Shown here: piece by piece, positions 16,405 to 25,498 of the stretch
Position numbering within the stretch: the stretch's first letter is position 1
Layout of the letters: each line of letters begins with the position of its first letter
From: CAYRJD01 sp965205925
GTDB taxonomy: Bacteria; Actinomycetota; Acidimicrobiia; Acidimicrobiales; Poriferisodalaceae
DNA: 64,000 nucleotides
Assembly (NCBI GenBank): GCA_965205925.1
Contig: OZ242183.1
Coordinates: 1,426,001-1,490,000, forward strand
Direction: 5' to 3'
Notes under the pieces: model-generated
The model's database searches: none
What the model saw: only the letters and a program-made list of their open reading frames with translations
Told to the model about the DNA's origin: nothing
Position numbers and translations under genes: made by a program

Positions 16405-17782
16405 TGTCTGCCTTTGAGCCAGTTAGGCGAGCGACTTCAGATGCAAAGTCATCTCCTCTTTCGCGGTAGTTGTTGTACCAGTCAAACGATGCGCAAGCTG
16501 GTGACAGCACGACGGCTGCTCCAGTTGCTGCACTTGCTCGACCTGGGACTAGATCAGCAGCAAGTGCGGCAGCTTGTTCCACTGCGCTACGCATGCTGGT
16601 CGCTCGTTCAACTCGACAACTCCCATCAAAAACGTCTGAGATTTCTTGAGCTGATTCACCTATCGCCACAACAGCTAATAAATGTCGAGCTAACACTTGT
16701 AGCGGCTTCAAACTCAAACCCTTGTTACGACCGCCTGCTATTAGTACCGCGTTTTCAAGCCCAGCTAGACCAGCCAGTACTGCCTGCGGTGTAGTGGCCT
16801 TGCTGTCGTCGTAAAAGGCGACATGATCGACGGTGCCGACTAGTTGTAGTCGGTGCGGCAGGCCTTCAAACTCAGCCAGTTCAGCGGCTATAGCGGTATC
16901 GGTTGCACCCATCTCCAACGCAATAGCGATCGCAGCCGCAGCGTTAGAAATGTCGTGTGGTCGCCTAAGCGCCATCTCAGCAACCGCAATGATGGCGCGG
17001 TCAAAGGCGCAAAGATGTGCGTCGCTAACCGCTACGTCACCGAAACCAAGGCAATCCGCAGGTGCGAATGTGATAGCTCTGGCACCGTTCGGCACGTTCT
17101 TTGCTATTCGCTTGTCTGCTTCGCTGGCTTGCTGGCTGGTGTGGGGGTAAATCGCAACGGATGCTGCGCTGCGCCAGATGCGCGCCTTGGCTCGCTCGTA
17201 GGCCGCCATGTCGCCATGCCAGTCGAGATGGTCAGGAGCCAGATTTAGCCAGGCACCAACCCTTGGCGCAAATTCTTTCACCATTGCTAACCGAAATGAC
17301 GACGCCTCAACTACAAACATGTCTGCATTTGGGTGGTGATCAATCGCGGCGACAAGTGGAATCTCGGTGTTACCTGCGGCCTCTGCTGCAATACCGCTAC
17401 GAACAAGCATGGCTGTGCACAGTTCGGTCACTGTTGTCTTACCGTTTGTGCCCGTGATGGCTGCTATGGGTCGATCATCCCAACTAGCCGCTAAATCAAG
17501 ATCACCTAGAACCGGGCTGCTGAACTCTTTGGCCAACTGGTAGATCAAGTGATGCGCTGGTACGCCCGGGCTCGGTGCTACCGCGTCAACACTTGCAACG
17601 AGCTGTCGAAGCTCGTCTTGCGTTGGAGCTGTTTTGATAGGAGTGTCTGCGTGACCAGGCTGCTCCAACTGCTTAGCATCATCGGCCAGCAACACCGTGT
17701 GACCGCGCGCTATCAAAGCATCTGCAATGGCTCGCCCGGTAGTGGCCACACCAAAAACCAGCACCTTTTGTGAGCCGGTCAT
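16397..17782 (-). CDS. murD: UDP-N-acetylmuramoyl-L-alanine--D-glutamate ligase
   Basis: MurD adds D-glutamate to UDP-MurNAc-L-Ala. The 461-residue protein has an N-terminal Rossmann-like domain (LVFGVATTGRAIADAL), the ATP loop ITGTNGKTTVTELC, the Mg/carboxylysine region EASSFRLAMV with NLAPDHLDWH, and the C-terminal DDSKATTPQAVLAGL and LSPACASFDWYNNYRERG, the last diagnostic of MurD. ATG 17782 overlaps the mraY stop as ATGA, and the end overlaps the ftsW start by eight bases. Confidence 0.97.
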   Translation of the reverse strand: MTGSQKVLVFGVATTGRAIADALIARGHTVLLADDAKQLEQPGHADTPIKTAPTQDELRQLVASVDAVAPSPGVPAHHLIYQLAKEFSSPVLGDLDLAASWDDRPIAAITGTNGKTTVTELCTAMLVRSGIAAEAAGNTEIPLVAAIDHHPNADMFVVEASSFRLAMVKEFAPRVGAWLNLAPDHLDWHGDMAAYERAKARIWRSAASVAIYPHTSQQASEADKRIAKNVPNGARAITFAPADCLGFGDVAVSDAHLCAFDRAIIAVAEMALRRPHDISNAAAAIAIALEMGATDTAIAAELAEFEGLPHRLQLVGTVDHVAFYDDSKATTPQAVLAGLAGLENAVLIAGGRNKGLSLKPLQVLARHLLAVVAIGESAQEISDVFDGSCRVERATSMRSAVEQAAALAADLVPGRASAATGAAVVLSPACASFDWYNNYRERGDDFASEVARLTGSKADNA

Positions 17783-18831
17783 ACGGATCCCGATGGAATT
17801 TCGATGAGGTCGAGACTCAAGTAGTCCGCGTAGTAGATAGCCAAGGCCACCGCTATCAGCAACCCGTTAACAACCCACAGGCGGATCAAAACGGTCGTTT
17901 CAGGCCAACCTGCTAATTCAAAGTGGTGATGAATAGGAGCCATACGGAAGATCCGGCGACCAAACAGTCGAAAAGAGCCCACCTGCATAATCACCGACAT
18001 AGTCTCGATGGCGTAAAGGCCGCCAATGATCGGCAGCAGCAAATCAACATGCAGCAACAGGCCTAATCCTGCCAAGGCAGTGCCGATTGCTAGCGATCCT
18101 GTGTCTCCCATGAATATACGCGCGGGTGGTGCGTTCCACCACAAGAATCCCGCGCATGCTCCAGCAAGAGCTGCAGCTGTGACCGCAAGATCTAACGGAT
18201 TGTTCACGTCATAGATTCCCGGATGCCGGAACGCCCAGTAACCGACTACAACGAATGCTGCAAAGGCGATTGCGGAGGCTCCTCCGGCTAGCCCATCAAG
18301 ACCATCAGTGAGATTTACGGAGTTTGAGACAGCCAGCACGACCATCACGGCCCAGATGATCCACACACCGCGTGGTAGTTCTAGATCGATAAATCCAATA
18401 CGCGTGAAACTTATGGTGGGTGTTGACTTCACCCAATAAGTGACCGCTACGGCAAAAGCGATCCCAACAACTAGCAACCCAATGAGCTTGGCTCGCTTGT
18501 TGAGACCAACATTTCGCTCGCGACTTACTTTTAGATAATCGTCAACCAAGCCAACTACGCCTGCTAGCACCACTGCTGACATCAACGTGATACCCGTACG
18601 AGAAAAAGGATTGCCGTCTCGCAGATGGCTCACCGCAAAGCCTGCTAGCGCACCGACCAAGATGCTTATTCCACCCATGGTTGGCGTGCCTTGTTTAGTC
18701 ATATGACCTTGCGGACCATCAAGCTGTATGGGTTGGCCAATGCCGCGTTTTTGTAACCAAGGAATCAGAAACCAGGTGCTAAGCAGTGACACCATCATGG
18801 CTACCGCTCCGGCGCTAAGAAGCGCTATCAC
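17779..18831 (-). CDS. mraY: phospho-N-acetylmuramoyl-pentapeptide transferase
   Basis: MraY transfers phospho-MurNAc-pentapeptide to undecaprenyl phosphate, making lipid I in the membrane. The 350-residue protein has about ten membrane segments. Its signatures are GTPTMGGISIL, the aspartate pair in GLVDDYLKV, NLTDGLDGLAGG, MGDTGSLAIGTAL and the histidine block RMAPIHHHFELAGW. GTG at 18831 overlaps the murE stop as GTGA. In most bacteria murF lies between murE and mraY; here the two are fused by a four-base overlap and murF is missing. Confidence 0.97.
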   Translation of the reverse strand: MIALLSAGAVAMMVSLLSTWFLIPWLQKRGIGQPIQLDGPQGHMTKQGTPTMGGISILVGALAGFAVSHLRDGNPFSRTGITLMSAVVLAGVVGLVDDYLKVSRERNVGLNKRAKLIGLLVVGIAFAVAVTYWVKSTPTISFTRIGFIDLELPRGVWIIWAVMVVLAVSNSVNLTDGLDGLAGGASAIAFAAFVVVGYWAFRHPGIYDVNNPLDLAVTAAALAGACAGFLWWNAPPARIFMGDTGSLAIGTALAGLGLLLHVDLLLPIIGGLYAIETMSVIMQVGSFRLFGRRIFRMAPIHHHFELAGWPETTVLIRLWVVNGLLIAVALAIYYADYLSLDLIEIPSGSV

Positions 18832-20351
18832 TTACTGCCTCTTAACCTGCTAGCTAGCCTCTCAGCTGCGACCTTGGAGTCGTCAAAGGGTTGTGTGCCA
18901 GAGCTATCAATCTGAGTGGCCTCGTGGCCTTTACCGGCAATTAGCACCACGTCTCCTGCTTGCGCATTGGCTATCGCGTAATCGATGGCTTCGCTGCGAT
19001 TAAGAATGCGTTGAATCTCAGCCGCTCCTCCCACGCAACCCACCTCAATCTCAGCTGCTATGACAGCGGGATCTTCGCTACGTGGATTATCAGAGGTAAT
19101 AACTACAAAGTCGGCCAATGAGGCTGCAGCTTTACCCATCAACGGACGCTTGGAGCTATCTCGATCACCACCAGCTCCAAAGATCACCCATAGACGGCTT
19201 TGCGAGTTAGTTGTTTTTGCCATCTCGCGTGCGCTAGTGAGAGCAGCAATCAGCGCCTCAGGTTTGTGCGCATAGTCCACCAGTACGGCTATGCCCAGCG
19301 CCTCAAAGCCAGGCACCGATACGGGTTGCATGCGGCCTGGTACAGGCTGAACGCTCTGTAATCCCACTTCTACTTCATCTTCGTCAAGACCTAGCGCTAA
19401 GCACGTTGCGGCGGCTGCAGCCAGGTTTTCGATATTGAAACGACCGCGTAACTGGCTCTTAAGCCGCCGTGACCGCCAGGTAAACCGCAGATAATCATTG
19501 CTCACTTCTACGTCACTCATGTCGTCACTGGAGTACGGGTGCACGGGCATAGTGCCATCAAGCTGGTTGCGCAGGCGAGCTCCCCACTCACAACCATTGT
19601 TGATCACCGCTAGTGCGCTGCGACTGTCAAACAGTCTTGCTTTGGTCTGAAAATAATTTTCCATGTCCATGTGAAAATCAAGATGCTCTTGGCTAAGGTT
19701 GGTGAACACGCTTGCTGCAAACTCAATGCCTTCAACCCGCCCAAGCGCCAGCGCGTGCGAAGACACTTCAGTCACCGCAAAGGGCTTGGTAGCGCCCGAG
19801 CTATCGGACGTACCGGCGCTCTCAGCGGCGATCTGAGCCAGCCAACGATTTAGATCAGTGGATTCGGGTGTTGTGCGTGCACCATCCAAAGTACCTAATT
19901 GTTGCGCTGACCTGTTGGTTGTATTCAGCATCTGTGCTACGGCATGGCAAACGGTGGTCTTACCAGCGGTGCCAGTTACTCCTACGACATTGACATGGCG
20001 CGATGGATGGTGATGAACTGCCGCCGCGCACTTACCAAGCACAGCACGCACATCATTGACAACCAGCTGAGAGATGTCAGCGAGCTCATCTAACTTACGT
20101 TGAACCAGTAGTGCCGTCGCGCCGGCTTGTACTGCTTCATCAGCGAACTTGTGACCATCATGTTCTGCGCCGACCACGCAGGCGAACATCATCTCTGGCT
20201 GGCTGATTCCCCGGCTGCTTGCTTGCCAACCCCTGCTGTCGTGGGTGATGTCACTTATCCGAGCATCGTCTCCAAGCATTGCTCCTGCGGTGAGTGTCGC
20301 TAACTCGCTAAGCGCTATCCCCTTTGAGCTAGACCCCTGCGAGCTATGCAC
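18828..20351 (-). CDS. murE: UDP-MurNAc-tripeptide synthetase
   Basis: MurE adds the third stem-peptide residue. The 507-residue protein has the N-terminal UDP-binding domain (THDSRGWQA), the ATP loop GTAGKTTVCHAVAQML (Ala where most Mur ligases have Asn), EVSSHALALGRV, FTNLSQEHLDFH and the C-terminal block SDNPRSEDP. DNPR is the motif linked to meso-diaminopimelate specificity, so a DAP-type wall is likely. The start GTG at 20351 overlaps the ftsI stop by eight bases, and the stop overlaps mraY. No MurF-like second module is fused to it. Confidence 0.97.
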   Translation of the reverse strand: MHSSQGSSSKGIALSELATLTAGAMLGDDARISDITHDSRGWQASSRGISQPEMMFACVVGAEHDGHKFADEAVQAGATALLVQRKLDELADISQLVVNDVRAVLGKCAAAVHHHPSRHVNVVGVTGTAGKTTVCHAVAQMLNTTNRSAQQLGTLDGARTTPESTDLNRWLAQIAAESAGTSDSSGATKPFAVTEVSSHALALGRVEGIEFAASVFTNLSQEHLDFHMDMENYFQTKARLFDSRSALAVINNGCEWGARLRNQLDGTMPVHPYSSDDMSDVEVSNDYLRFTWRSRRLKSQLRGRFNIENLAAAAATCLALGLDEDEVEVGLQSVQPVPGRMQPVSVPGFEALGIAVLVDYAHKPEALIAALTSAREMAKTTNSQSRLWVIFGAGGDRDSSKRPLMGKAAASLADFVVITSDNPRSEDPAVIAAEIEVGCVGGAAEIQRILNRSEAIDYAIANAQAGDVVLIAGKGHEATQIDSSGTQPFDDSKVAAERLASRLRGSK

Positions 20352-22470
20352 CTGGCGCTACCTTGAGGATACGCATTGCCTTCTCAGTAATCTCCGAAAA
20401 AAGTGGTGCCGCAACCAGACCCGCTATGTGCTGAGTACGTGGCTCATCCAATATGACTACAACGCTTAATCGCGGGTTATCGGCAGGCAAAAATCCGGCG
20501 AAAGTGCTCACATAATCCGCATCGCTGTATTGACCGTTGCTTCCAAGCTTCTGAGCGGTGCCGGTTTTACCCGCTACTTCGTAACCAGGCACTCCCGCGC
20601 GTTTGCCCGTGCCATCGCTTACTACCGCAGAAAGCATGTCAATCATCTGATCACCTGTGCGTTGCGACAGCACACGTACCGGCTCGGGGCTCTCAACCGG
20701 ATTGAACTGTCCGTCGGTATCAACGGTTCCTAGGTGCAATCGCGGAGCTACATACTCGCCCCTGTTTGCCAGCACATTGATCGCTCCCGCAAGCTGTACC
20801 GCAGTTATGGACACACCGTGACCAAACGAAATGGCTGCGTGTTGCGTTCCGAACCATCCACGACTGGATTCCAGGATGCCAATCGATTCACCTGGCAAAG
20901 CGGATTCATGGCCTGCTCCTGTTAGGCGTCCAAACCCGAACGCCCTCAAATAGTCGTACAGCGTTTCACTTGAGATGCGAATAGCAAGCTTGATAGTGCC
21001 GATATTTGACGATTCGGTGAGAATTTCTTCGGTTGTCAGAATCTTGTCTTCCGCACGATAAGGCTCGCGAAATACCTTGTCGGCGTACTTGTATTGCCAG
21101 GTTGCCTCTATTTGCTCAGTCGGAGTGGTGGCGCCTTCTTCTAGAACAGCGGCGATGGTGAAGGCTTTGTTGACCGAGCCCGGCTCAAATGAGTCCGTGT
21201 AGGCCGGGTTATGCGTTGGGATCACTACCTCACCTGTCTCAGGATTGCGCTTAGCGCTGGCAACTGCCAGTAAGTCCCCACTGTGAACCTCCATCAGCAC
21301 GGCCGTGGCACCTTTTGCTTGATATTCGTCTACCGCGTTAAGCAGTGCCTGCTCAACCATCCATTGGATTTCTGTGTGCAAGCTCAAGACGATGTCGTCG
21401 CCAGGAGTGGGCGGTTGGAAGATCGATGTGCGAGCCGGTAACGGGATACCGTCGCGTGAAACAGCAGCAACTCGCCGACCATCAATACCGTCAAGCTCAT
21501 CATCGAACTGCACCTCAGCACCGGCTGTGGGGTTTTGATCTATGTCAACTGCGCCAAGCACGCCACGTGCAAGCTGATCACCGTTTGGTCGTATCCGAGC
21601 GGATTCATAAGTAAGACCAATGCCTGGCAGTCCAAGATTTCGGATCTGTTGACCCTGTTCGGGACTTACCTGACGGGCTATATACACAAAGTGCTTGTCT
21701 GACGCTAAACGCTGCGTGATACGCGCTTTGTAGGTATCACCAAAACCTAGGACGAGAGCTAGAGCCTCAGCGGTAGTAAGCGGGTTTGGCACTAAGCGAG
21801 GGTCGCCATAAATGGTTGGACGATCATCTGAGATTGCCAACACGTTGTAGTTACGATCAAGAATGGCGCCGCGGTTCGCAGCAATGTCAAGCGCGGTTAC
21901 TCCTTGGCTCGCGGAGTATGAGGCATAACGGTCACGCTCAATCACCTGTACTTGGAAAAGTCGCCCGGCCAGAACTCCCATGATTAGAAGCACAACAACA
22001 ACCATCACGGTCAGACGCACACCGGGTCGACCGATTTTTGCGGTTGAGGATCTGGGTGAGTTAAAACCAGTCTGTGAGCGTGACGCTGGCCCTGTTGCTA
22101 GCTCAGGTTCGGGTCCGGAGTCAGATCGCTGACCAGGCCAAAACCCGGCCGCGGGATGTCGTTGTACCGGAGATTTTTTTAAAGAGCCAGCGATACTTCC
22201 ACGAATTGCTCCAACTGCAAACCCACCGGTGGTTGGACTGAGGCGCTGCCTAGGTGCGACGCTGCGAGGTTGTTTGCCGGTTGTATTGGTCGCCCAACGA
22301 GCGATCGTGTTTTCCTGACCGGCCGAGCCTGTAGGTACATGGCTAGCCGGATTCTCAAAATCCAAGCCTCTTGAAGGATGCCAACCAGAATCTGGCTCCG
22401 AAGGGTTGCCGTTTAAATATTCTGGCAAGCCATCTGTGGGGGCAGCCTCAAAGAATGGCTTACTAACCAT
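20344..22470 (-). CDS. ftsI: septal transpeptidase FtsI (class B penicillin-binding protein)
   Basis: FtsI cross-links septal peptidoglycan as partner of FtsW. The 708-residue protein has a long polar Pro/Gly/Ser-rich cytoplasmic N-terminus (about 150 residues), one membrane anchor (about 151-175) and a PBP dimerisation domain (ANRGAILDRNYNVLA). The transpeptidase domain has the SxxK motif in PGSVNKAFT, SxN as SSN in TESSNIGTIKL, and KTGT in VAGKTGTAQK. The cytoplasmic region is longer than in E. coli but similar extensions occur in actinobacteria. It begins 8 bases after the ftsL stop. Confidence 0.96.
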   Translation of the reverse strand: MVSKPFFEAAPTDGLPEYLNGNPSEPDSGWHPSRGLDFENPASHVPTGSAGQENTIARWATNTTGKQPRSVAPRQRLSPTTGGFAVGAIRGSIAGSLKKSPVQRHPAAGFWPGQRSDSGPEPELATGPASRSQTGFNSPRSSTAKIGRPGVRLTVMVVVVLLIMGVLAGRLFQVQVIERDRYASYSASQGVTALDIAANRGAILDRNYNVLAISDDRPTIYGDPRLVPNPLTTAEALALVLGFGDTYKARITQRLASDKHFVYIARQVSPEQGQQIRNLGLPGIGLTYESARIRPNGDQLARGVLGAVDIDQNPTAGAEVQFDDELDGIDGRRVAAVSRDGIPLPARTSIFQPPTPGDDIVLSLHTEIQWMVEQALLNAVDEYQAKGATAVLMEVHSGDLLAVASAKRNPETGEVVIPTHNPAYTDSFEPGSVNKAFTIAAVLEEGATTPTEQIEATWQYKYADKVFREPYRAEDKILTTEEILTESSNIGTIKLAIRISSETLYDYLRAFGFGRLTGAGHESALPGESIGILESSRGWFGTQHAAISFGHGVSITAVQLAGAINVLANRGEYVAPRLHLGTVDTDGQFNPVESPEPVRVLSQRTGDQMIDMLSAVVSDGTGKRAGVPGYEVAGKTGTAQKLGSNGQYSDADYVSTFAGFLPADNPRLSVVVILDEPRTQHIAGLVAAPLFSEITEKAMRILKVAPGA

Positions 22471-22478
22471 GACTCTGG

Positions 22479-22970
22479 CTAATGATTGAGTGCTCTAGCG
22501 GATGCGCCCAACAGCTCCTTAAGCGCCAACCAATCCGTCCCAACACGAGCTTCAACCACCTCAATGGTGTGGCTTGCGCTCAAAATATGCTCAGGCTTAA
22601 TCACCAGATTCACTCGGTTTTCAGCGGCCACTAGCCCCAGGACACCTTCAGCTAGCACTTCAAGCTTTGCTGGAGATTCGGCATTCTTGAGCTGAACTTG
22701 AAGGTCGATCAACCTCTCGCTCTCTGCTGCAACAGCAGTCTCCAGCTCAACTAACTGGTATTGCCCGGCAGCCAGCCTCGTATGAAAAGCTGCAAGAATC
22801 AGCAGTACTGCCAAAAATATGCAAGCCAGCACGACAGACACAGCCACAAGCCGCAGTCCAAAACTGCGCCTTTGAGCCGATTTTCGAGCGACTGCGGGTG
22901 CAGATGCACGCCGAGATCTCTTCTTTGGGATGGTGGTCGTTGTTTCCCAAGCAACCGTTACAGCACTCAC
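22479..22970 (-). CDS. ftsL: FtsL-like septum formation protein
   Basis: FtsL forms a bitopic complex with FtsQ and activates FtsWI. This 163-residue protein has a basic cytoplasmic N-terminus, one membrane segment (about residues 38-62, LVAVSVVLACIFLAVLLILA) and an extracytoplasmic heptad-rich stretch (QYQLVELETAVAAESERLIDL). It ends in a globular tail. Sequence conservation of FtsL is low, so the call rests on topology, coiled coil and position between rsmH and ftsI. GTG at 22970 has AGAGGT upstream. Confidence 0.85.
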   Translation of the reverse strand: MSAVTVAWETTTTIPKKRSRRASAPAVARKSAQRRSFGLRLVAVSVVLACIFLAVLLILAAFHTRLAAGQYQLVELETAVAAESERLIDLQVQLKNAESPAKLEVLAEGVLGLVAAENRVNLVIKPEHILSASHTIEVVEARVGTDWLALKELLGASARALNH

Positions 22971-23017
22971 GTGACCTCTAACGAACCATAAATCTGCAGC
23001 AATTTACGGTGACTAGC

Positions 23018-24010
23018 TCAGCTAGTCGCCGCTACAAGACGTTCGGCCACTCGCATCTTGGCTGCAGACGCACGCGGGTTGCGCTCGATCTCAGCATGAG
23101 AAGGCAAGGTTGGTCGTCGCGGTATTAAACGCACTGATGGCTCAGCACCGCAAATGCATGGCAGCGCGGCCGGACATTCACACAAGCCATCGGCAGACTT
23201 TTGAAAAATAAGTTTCACTATTCGATCCTCCCCGGAGTGATAAGTGATGGTTACGACTCGCCCTTGCGGGGCTAGGCGTTCTAAGACCGCTTCGAGAGCG
23301 GGTTCGATCAACGACAGCTCGTCGTTGACCTCGATCCTTAAGGCAGCAAAGGTGCGCATGGCCGGATGTCTTCGTCCGCGGCGTGCCTTAGCCGGCACGG
23401 CCGACCTCACTACATCTGCAAGCGCAGTCGTGGTGGCTACCGGTCGGTTTGCAATGATCTTTTTTGCTATCTGCCTGGCATAAGGCACATCGGCGTTTTG
23501 GCGCAGAATCTTGGTCAGCTCATTGATATCGGCATGATTCACGATGTCATGAGCCCGGAGCTCTTGATCTGTGTCCATACGCATATCGAGAGGTGCTTCG
23601 CTTCTATATGAGAAACCGCGCTCAGCGGTGTCAAGCTGGTGGCTACTGACACCGAAATCAAACAGGGCACCGTTCAATGGTTTGGCGGTTACTTCGTTGG
23701 AATCGCTACCGCAGATCTCATCAAGAGTTTCACCCAAATCTGCAAAAACTCCGTGGCGGATTTCAACGCGATCTTCAAATGCAGCTAGGTGCTGAGTGGC
23801 CACTTCTACAGCGGTCGGATCGCGATCAATGCCAAGCAGATGTCGTTGTGGATCGGCTATGAGCAAGGCATGTGCATGACCACCGCCACCCACAGTCGCG
23901 TCGACTACCAAACCACCCTTGACAGGCTCAAAGGCCGCCACAACCTCAGCAGTCATTACCGGCTTGTGGTGATAACCCACTGCTTGCGTAGCTTTTGTAG
24001 CGTCGGTCAC
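23018..24010 (-). CDS. rsmH: 16S rRNA (cytosine(1402)-N4)-methyltransferase
   Basis: RsmH methylates N4 of C1402 in the decoding centre of 16S rRNA with S-adenosylmethionine. The 330-residue protein has the SAM motif VVDATVGGGGHAHALL, GIDRDPTAV, DFGVSSHQLDTAERGFSY and MRMD. The C-terminal segment has CECPAALPCICG and ERNPRASAAKMR, all typical of the family. The start GTG at 24010 overlaps the mraZ stop as GTGA. The mraZ-rsmH-ftsL-ftsI order is nearly universal. Confidence 0.97.
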   Translation of the reverse strand: MTDATKATQAVGYHHKPVMTAEVVAAFEPVKGGLVVDATVGGGGHAHALLIADPQRHLLGIDRDPTAVEVATQHLAAFEDRVEIRHGVFADLGETLDEICGSDSNEVTAKPLNGALFDFGVSSHQLDTAERGFSYRSEAPLDMRMDTDQELRAHDIVNHADINELTKILRQNADVPYARQIAKKIIANRPVATTTALADVVRSAVPAKARRGRRHPAMRTFAALRIEVNDELSLIEPALEAVLERLAPQGRVVTITYHSGEDRIVKLIFQKSADGLCECPAALPCICGAEPSVRLIPRRPTLPSHAEIERNPRASAAKMRVAERLVAATS

Positions 24011-24471
24011 AGCTTGGCCCCGTCTGCATTCCCGGCCATATCAGATTCAACCGCTTCAGGCGATTCCAATGCCTTTTCACCAGCGGCATTGATTTGTTCC
24101 CAGCGAGCTGCGTCCCAAATTTCAATTTCATCTATGGCGCCAATCACCACGCAGTCTTTATTTAGATGCGCGAAGCTGCGTAGCTCCTCTGGTATGGCAA
24201 AACGTCCCTGCTTATCGGGCACTACGCGCGCTGCACCAGCACCGAAAGAACGCTTCGCAGCTCTTTGACTGGCGCCACCTGCAGCAGAGCGTTCTGCCAT
24301 ACCGGCGGCAATGTCTCTAAAACGCTTTGGGGTCAGCAGAGCAAGGCAACCTTCGCTGCCTTTGATCAAGAAGCCTGCTAGCTCAAAAGCAGGCCGGAAC
24401 CCTGCAGGTAGCACCATTCGCCCCTTGGCGTCAAGCGAGTGCTCAAACTGCCCCACGAATGGGCTGTCCAC
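24007..24471 (-). CDS. mraZ: MraZ transcriptional regulator
   Basis: MraZ is a DNA-binding ring-shaped protein with two SpoVT/AbrB-like repeats that controls the division cluster it heads. The first repeat, FVGQFEHSLDAKGRMVLPAGFR, lies at the N-terminus, and the second is DKQGRFAIPEELRSFA. I choose GTG at 24471 because GGAG lies 5 bases upstream and the conserved fold begins 4 residues later, giving 154 residues. ATG at 24489 is an alternative with a weaker site. A still longer reading to 24561 would add a hydrophobic stretch, which makes no sense for a cytoplasmic regulator. Confidence 0.93.
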   Translation of the reverse strand: MDSPFVGQFEHSLDAKGRMVLPAGFRPAFELAGFLIKGSEGCLALLTPKRFRDIAAGMAERSAAGGASQRAAKRSFGAGAARVVPDKQGRFAIPEELRSFAHLNKDCVVIGAIDEIEIWDAARWEQINAAGEKALESPEAVESDMAGNADGAKL

Positions 24472-24531
24472 CAAAACTCCATCAGGCATCAAATACGCAC
24501 CTAGCAGCCCCACAAAGAACCATAACGTGGC

Positions 24532-24561
24532 ACTGTATGCCCTATTGCCCCACCTGCGCAA
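24532..24561 (-). promoter_or_regulatory. possible mraZ promoter
   Basis: On the minus strand TTGCGC (24556-24561) and TACAGT (24532-24537) are 18 bases apart, about 60 bases before mraZ. The spacer contains GGTGGGGCAATAGGG, loosely like the G-rich direct repeats bound by MraZ. A second GTGGGG lies about 35 bases downstream. No clean tandem MraZ boxes are visible, so this is tentative. Confidence 0.3.
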
Positions 24562-24913
24562 GCACGAACTTCTAACTGGAGCTCAGTGAGTGCTACCTGA
24601 AGACGAGAAAAGACGGCAGATCCCGCGCTGCTAGCAACTTGCTAGGTAGCGTTGCGCGAGTGAAAAAAGGTGCGGATGCTTCTGACTTGGCGCAGTTTGG
24701 CGGCCCTATTTCCGGCTTTGTAGCCATCTTGTGCCACCCCAATCTTTGGCTAATAGCTCTTTCACAACTGGTAGCACTAAGACGTAACCATTGGTGGCGC
24801 CGTCCGCCTTTTTTGCCAATGGTTGATAGGAAGTACCTGAGATTTCGTTATCTGACCGCTTACGGAGATTCCAAAGCGGACGTGCCGATGGCTGACATGC
24901 TCACCTGGCTGAG
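24562..24913. other. intergenic region between divergent mraZ and the HNH gene
   Basis: These roughly 350 bases separate the minus-strand division cluster from the plus-strand HNH operon. A 102-residue open frame at 24639-24947 resembles nothing and has no ribosome site, so I regard it as chance. The region includes an inverted repeat at 24786-24824. Otherwise I see no gene, RNA or clear promoter. Confidence 0.5.
24786..24824 (+). terminator. nested inverted repeat with T-run
   Basis: AACCATTGG (24786-24794) and CCAATGGTT (24816-24824) form a perfect 9-bp stem. Inside it GGCG/CGCC (24796-24808) can pair around CCGTC and is followed by six T. The shape suits a weak terminator or attenuator for plus-strand transcripts upstream of the HNH gene, but it could equally be an operator. 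Confidence 0.35.
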
Positions 24914-25498
24914 GTGGTGCAAAAAGGTAAAGGCTCTGAGTCGGTGAGAGTGCAAGCGCCTAGTGCATGCAACCCCGCTAGCCCGCTGTCAAAACGAACG
25001 CTGGTGCTGAACATCACCTTTCAACCGTTGGCTATTACCAACGCACGGCGTGCGATCGTGCTGGTTTTAGACGACAAGGCGGAAGTGGTGTGTGAAGGCG
25101 AAGGCCTCATCCGCTCGCCGAGCATGTCCTTCGCTGTGCCTTCGGTTGTGCGACTCTGCCATATGGCGCATGTGCCTTACCGCAATCGTGCCCCACTTCA
25201 CCGCTGGGCGCTGTTTGCACGCGACTCGTTTCGATGCCAATACTGCGGTCACTCCGCTGAGTGCATTGACCACGTACATCCCCGTAGCCGCGGTGGTGAC
25301 CACTCTTGGGAGAACGTTGTGGCTTGCTGCCGAGCATGCAACGTGGCAAAAGGTGACAGCTTGCTATCTGAATCCAAATTCAAACTCCAGCGCAAGCCAT
25401 TTGCACCCGACCCGATGGTGGTTGCGGCAGCTCCGCACGAAACAGCTCCGATTGAATGGCTGGATTACTTACCAGAGATGACATCACTACCGGCCTAG
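24914..25498 (+). CDS. HNH endonuclease-domain protein
   Basis: The 194-residue protein contains a complete HNH/McrA-type nuclease domain. CQYCG and CCRACN are zinc-binding Cys pairs. IDHVHPRSRGGDHSWENVVACC provides the catalytic His and metal-binding Asn/His. The N-terminal part, RTLVLNITFQPLAITNARRAIVLVL, matches the conserved start of a family of actinobacterial HNH proteins whose function is unknown. GTG at 24914 is taken as start; GTG 24944 is equally possible, with conservation beginning near residue 28. The gene heads a plus-strand run with the lipoate-ligase-like gene, which it overlaps by 43 bases. Confidence 0.88.
   Translation: MVQKGKGSESVRVQAPSACNPASPLSKRTLVLNITFQPLAITNARRAIVLVLDDKAEVVCEGEGLIRSPSMSFAVPSVVRLCHMAHVPYRNRAPLHRWALFARDSFRCQYCGHSAECIDHVHPRSRGGDHSWENVVACCRACNVAKGDSLLSESKFKLQRKPFAPDPMVVAAAPHETAPIEWLDYLPEMTSLPA

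Noticed and set aside
24490..24561. N-terminal membrane-like extension of MraZ
   Set aside because: An in-frame ATG at 24561 would add a hydrophobic stretch, but MraZ is a cytoplasmic DNA-binding protein and better starts exist at 24471 or 24489.
24639..24947. Open frame of 102 residues upstream of the HNH gene
   Set aside because: No ribosome site, no recognisable domain, odd composition, and it overlaps the likely promoter region; more likely non-coding.
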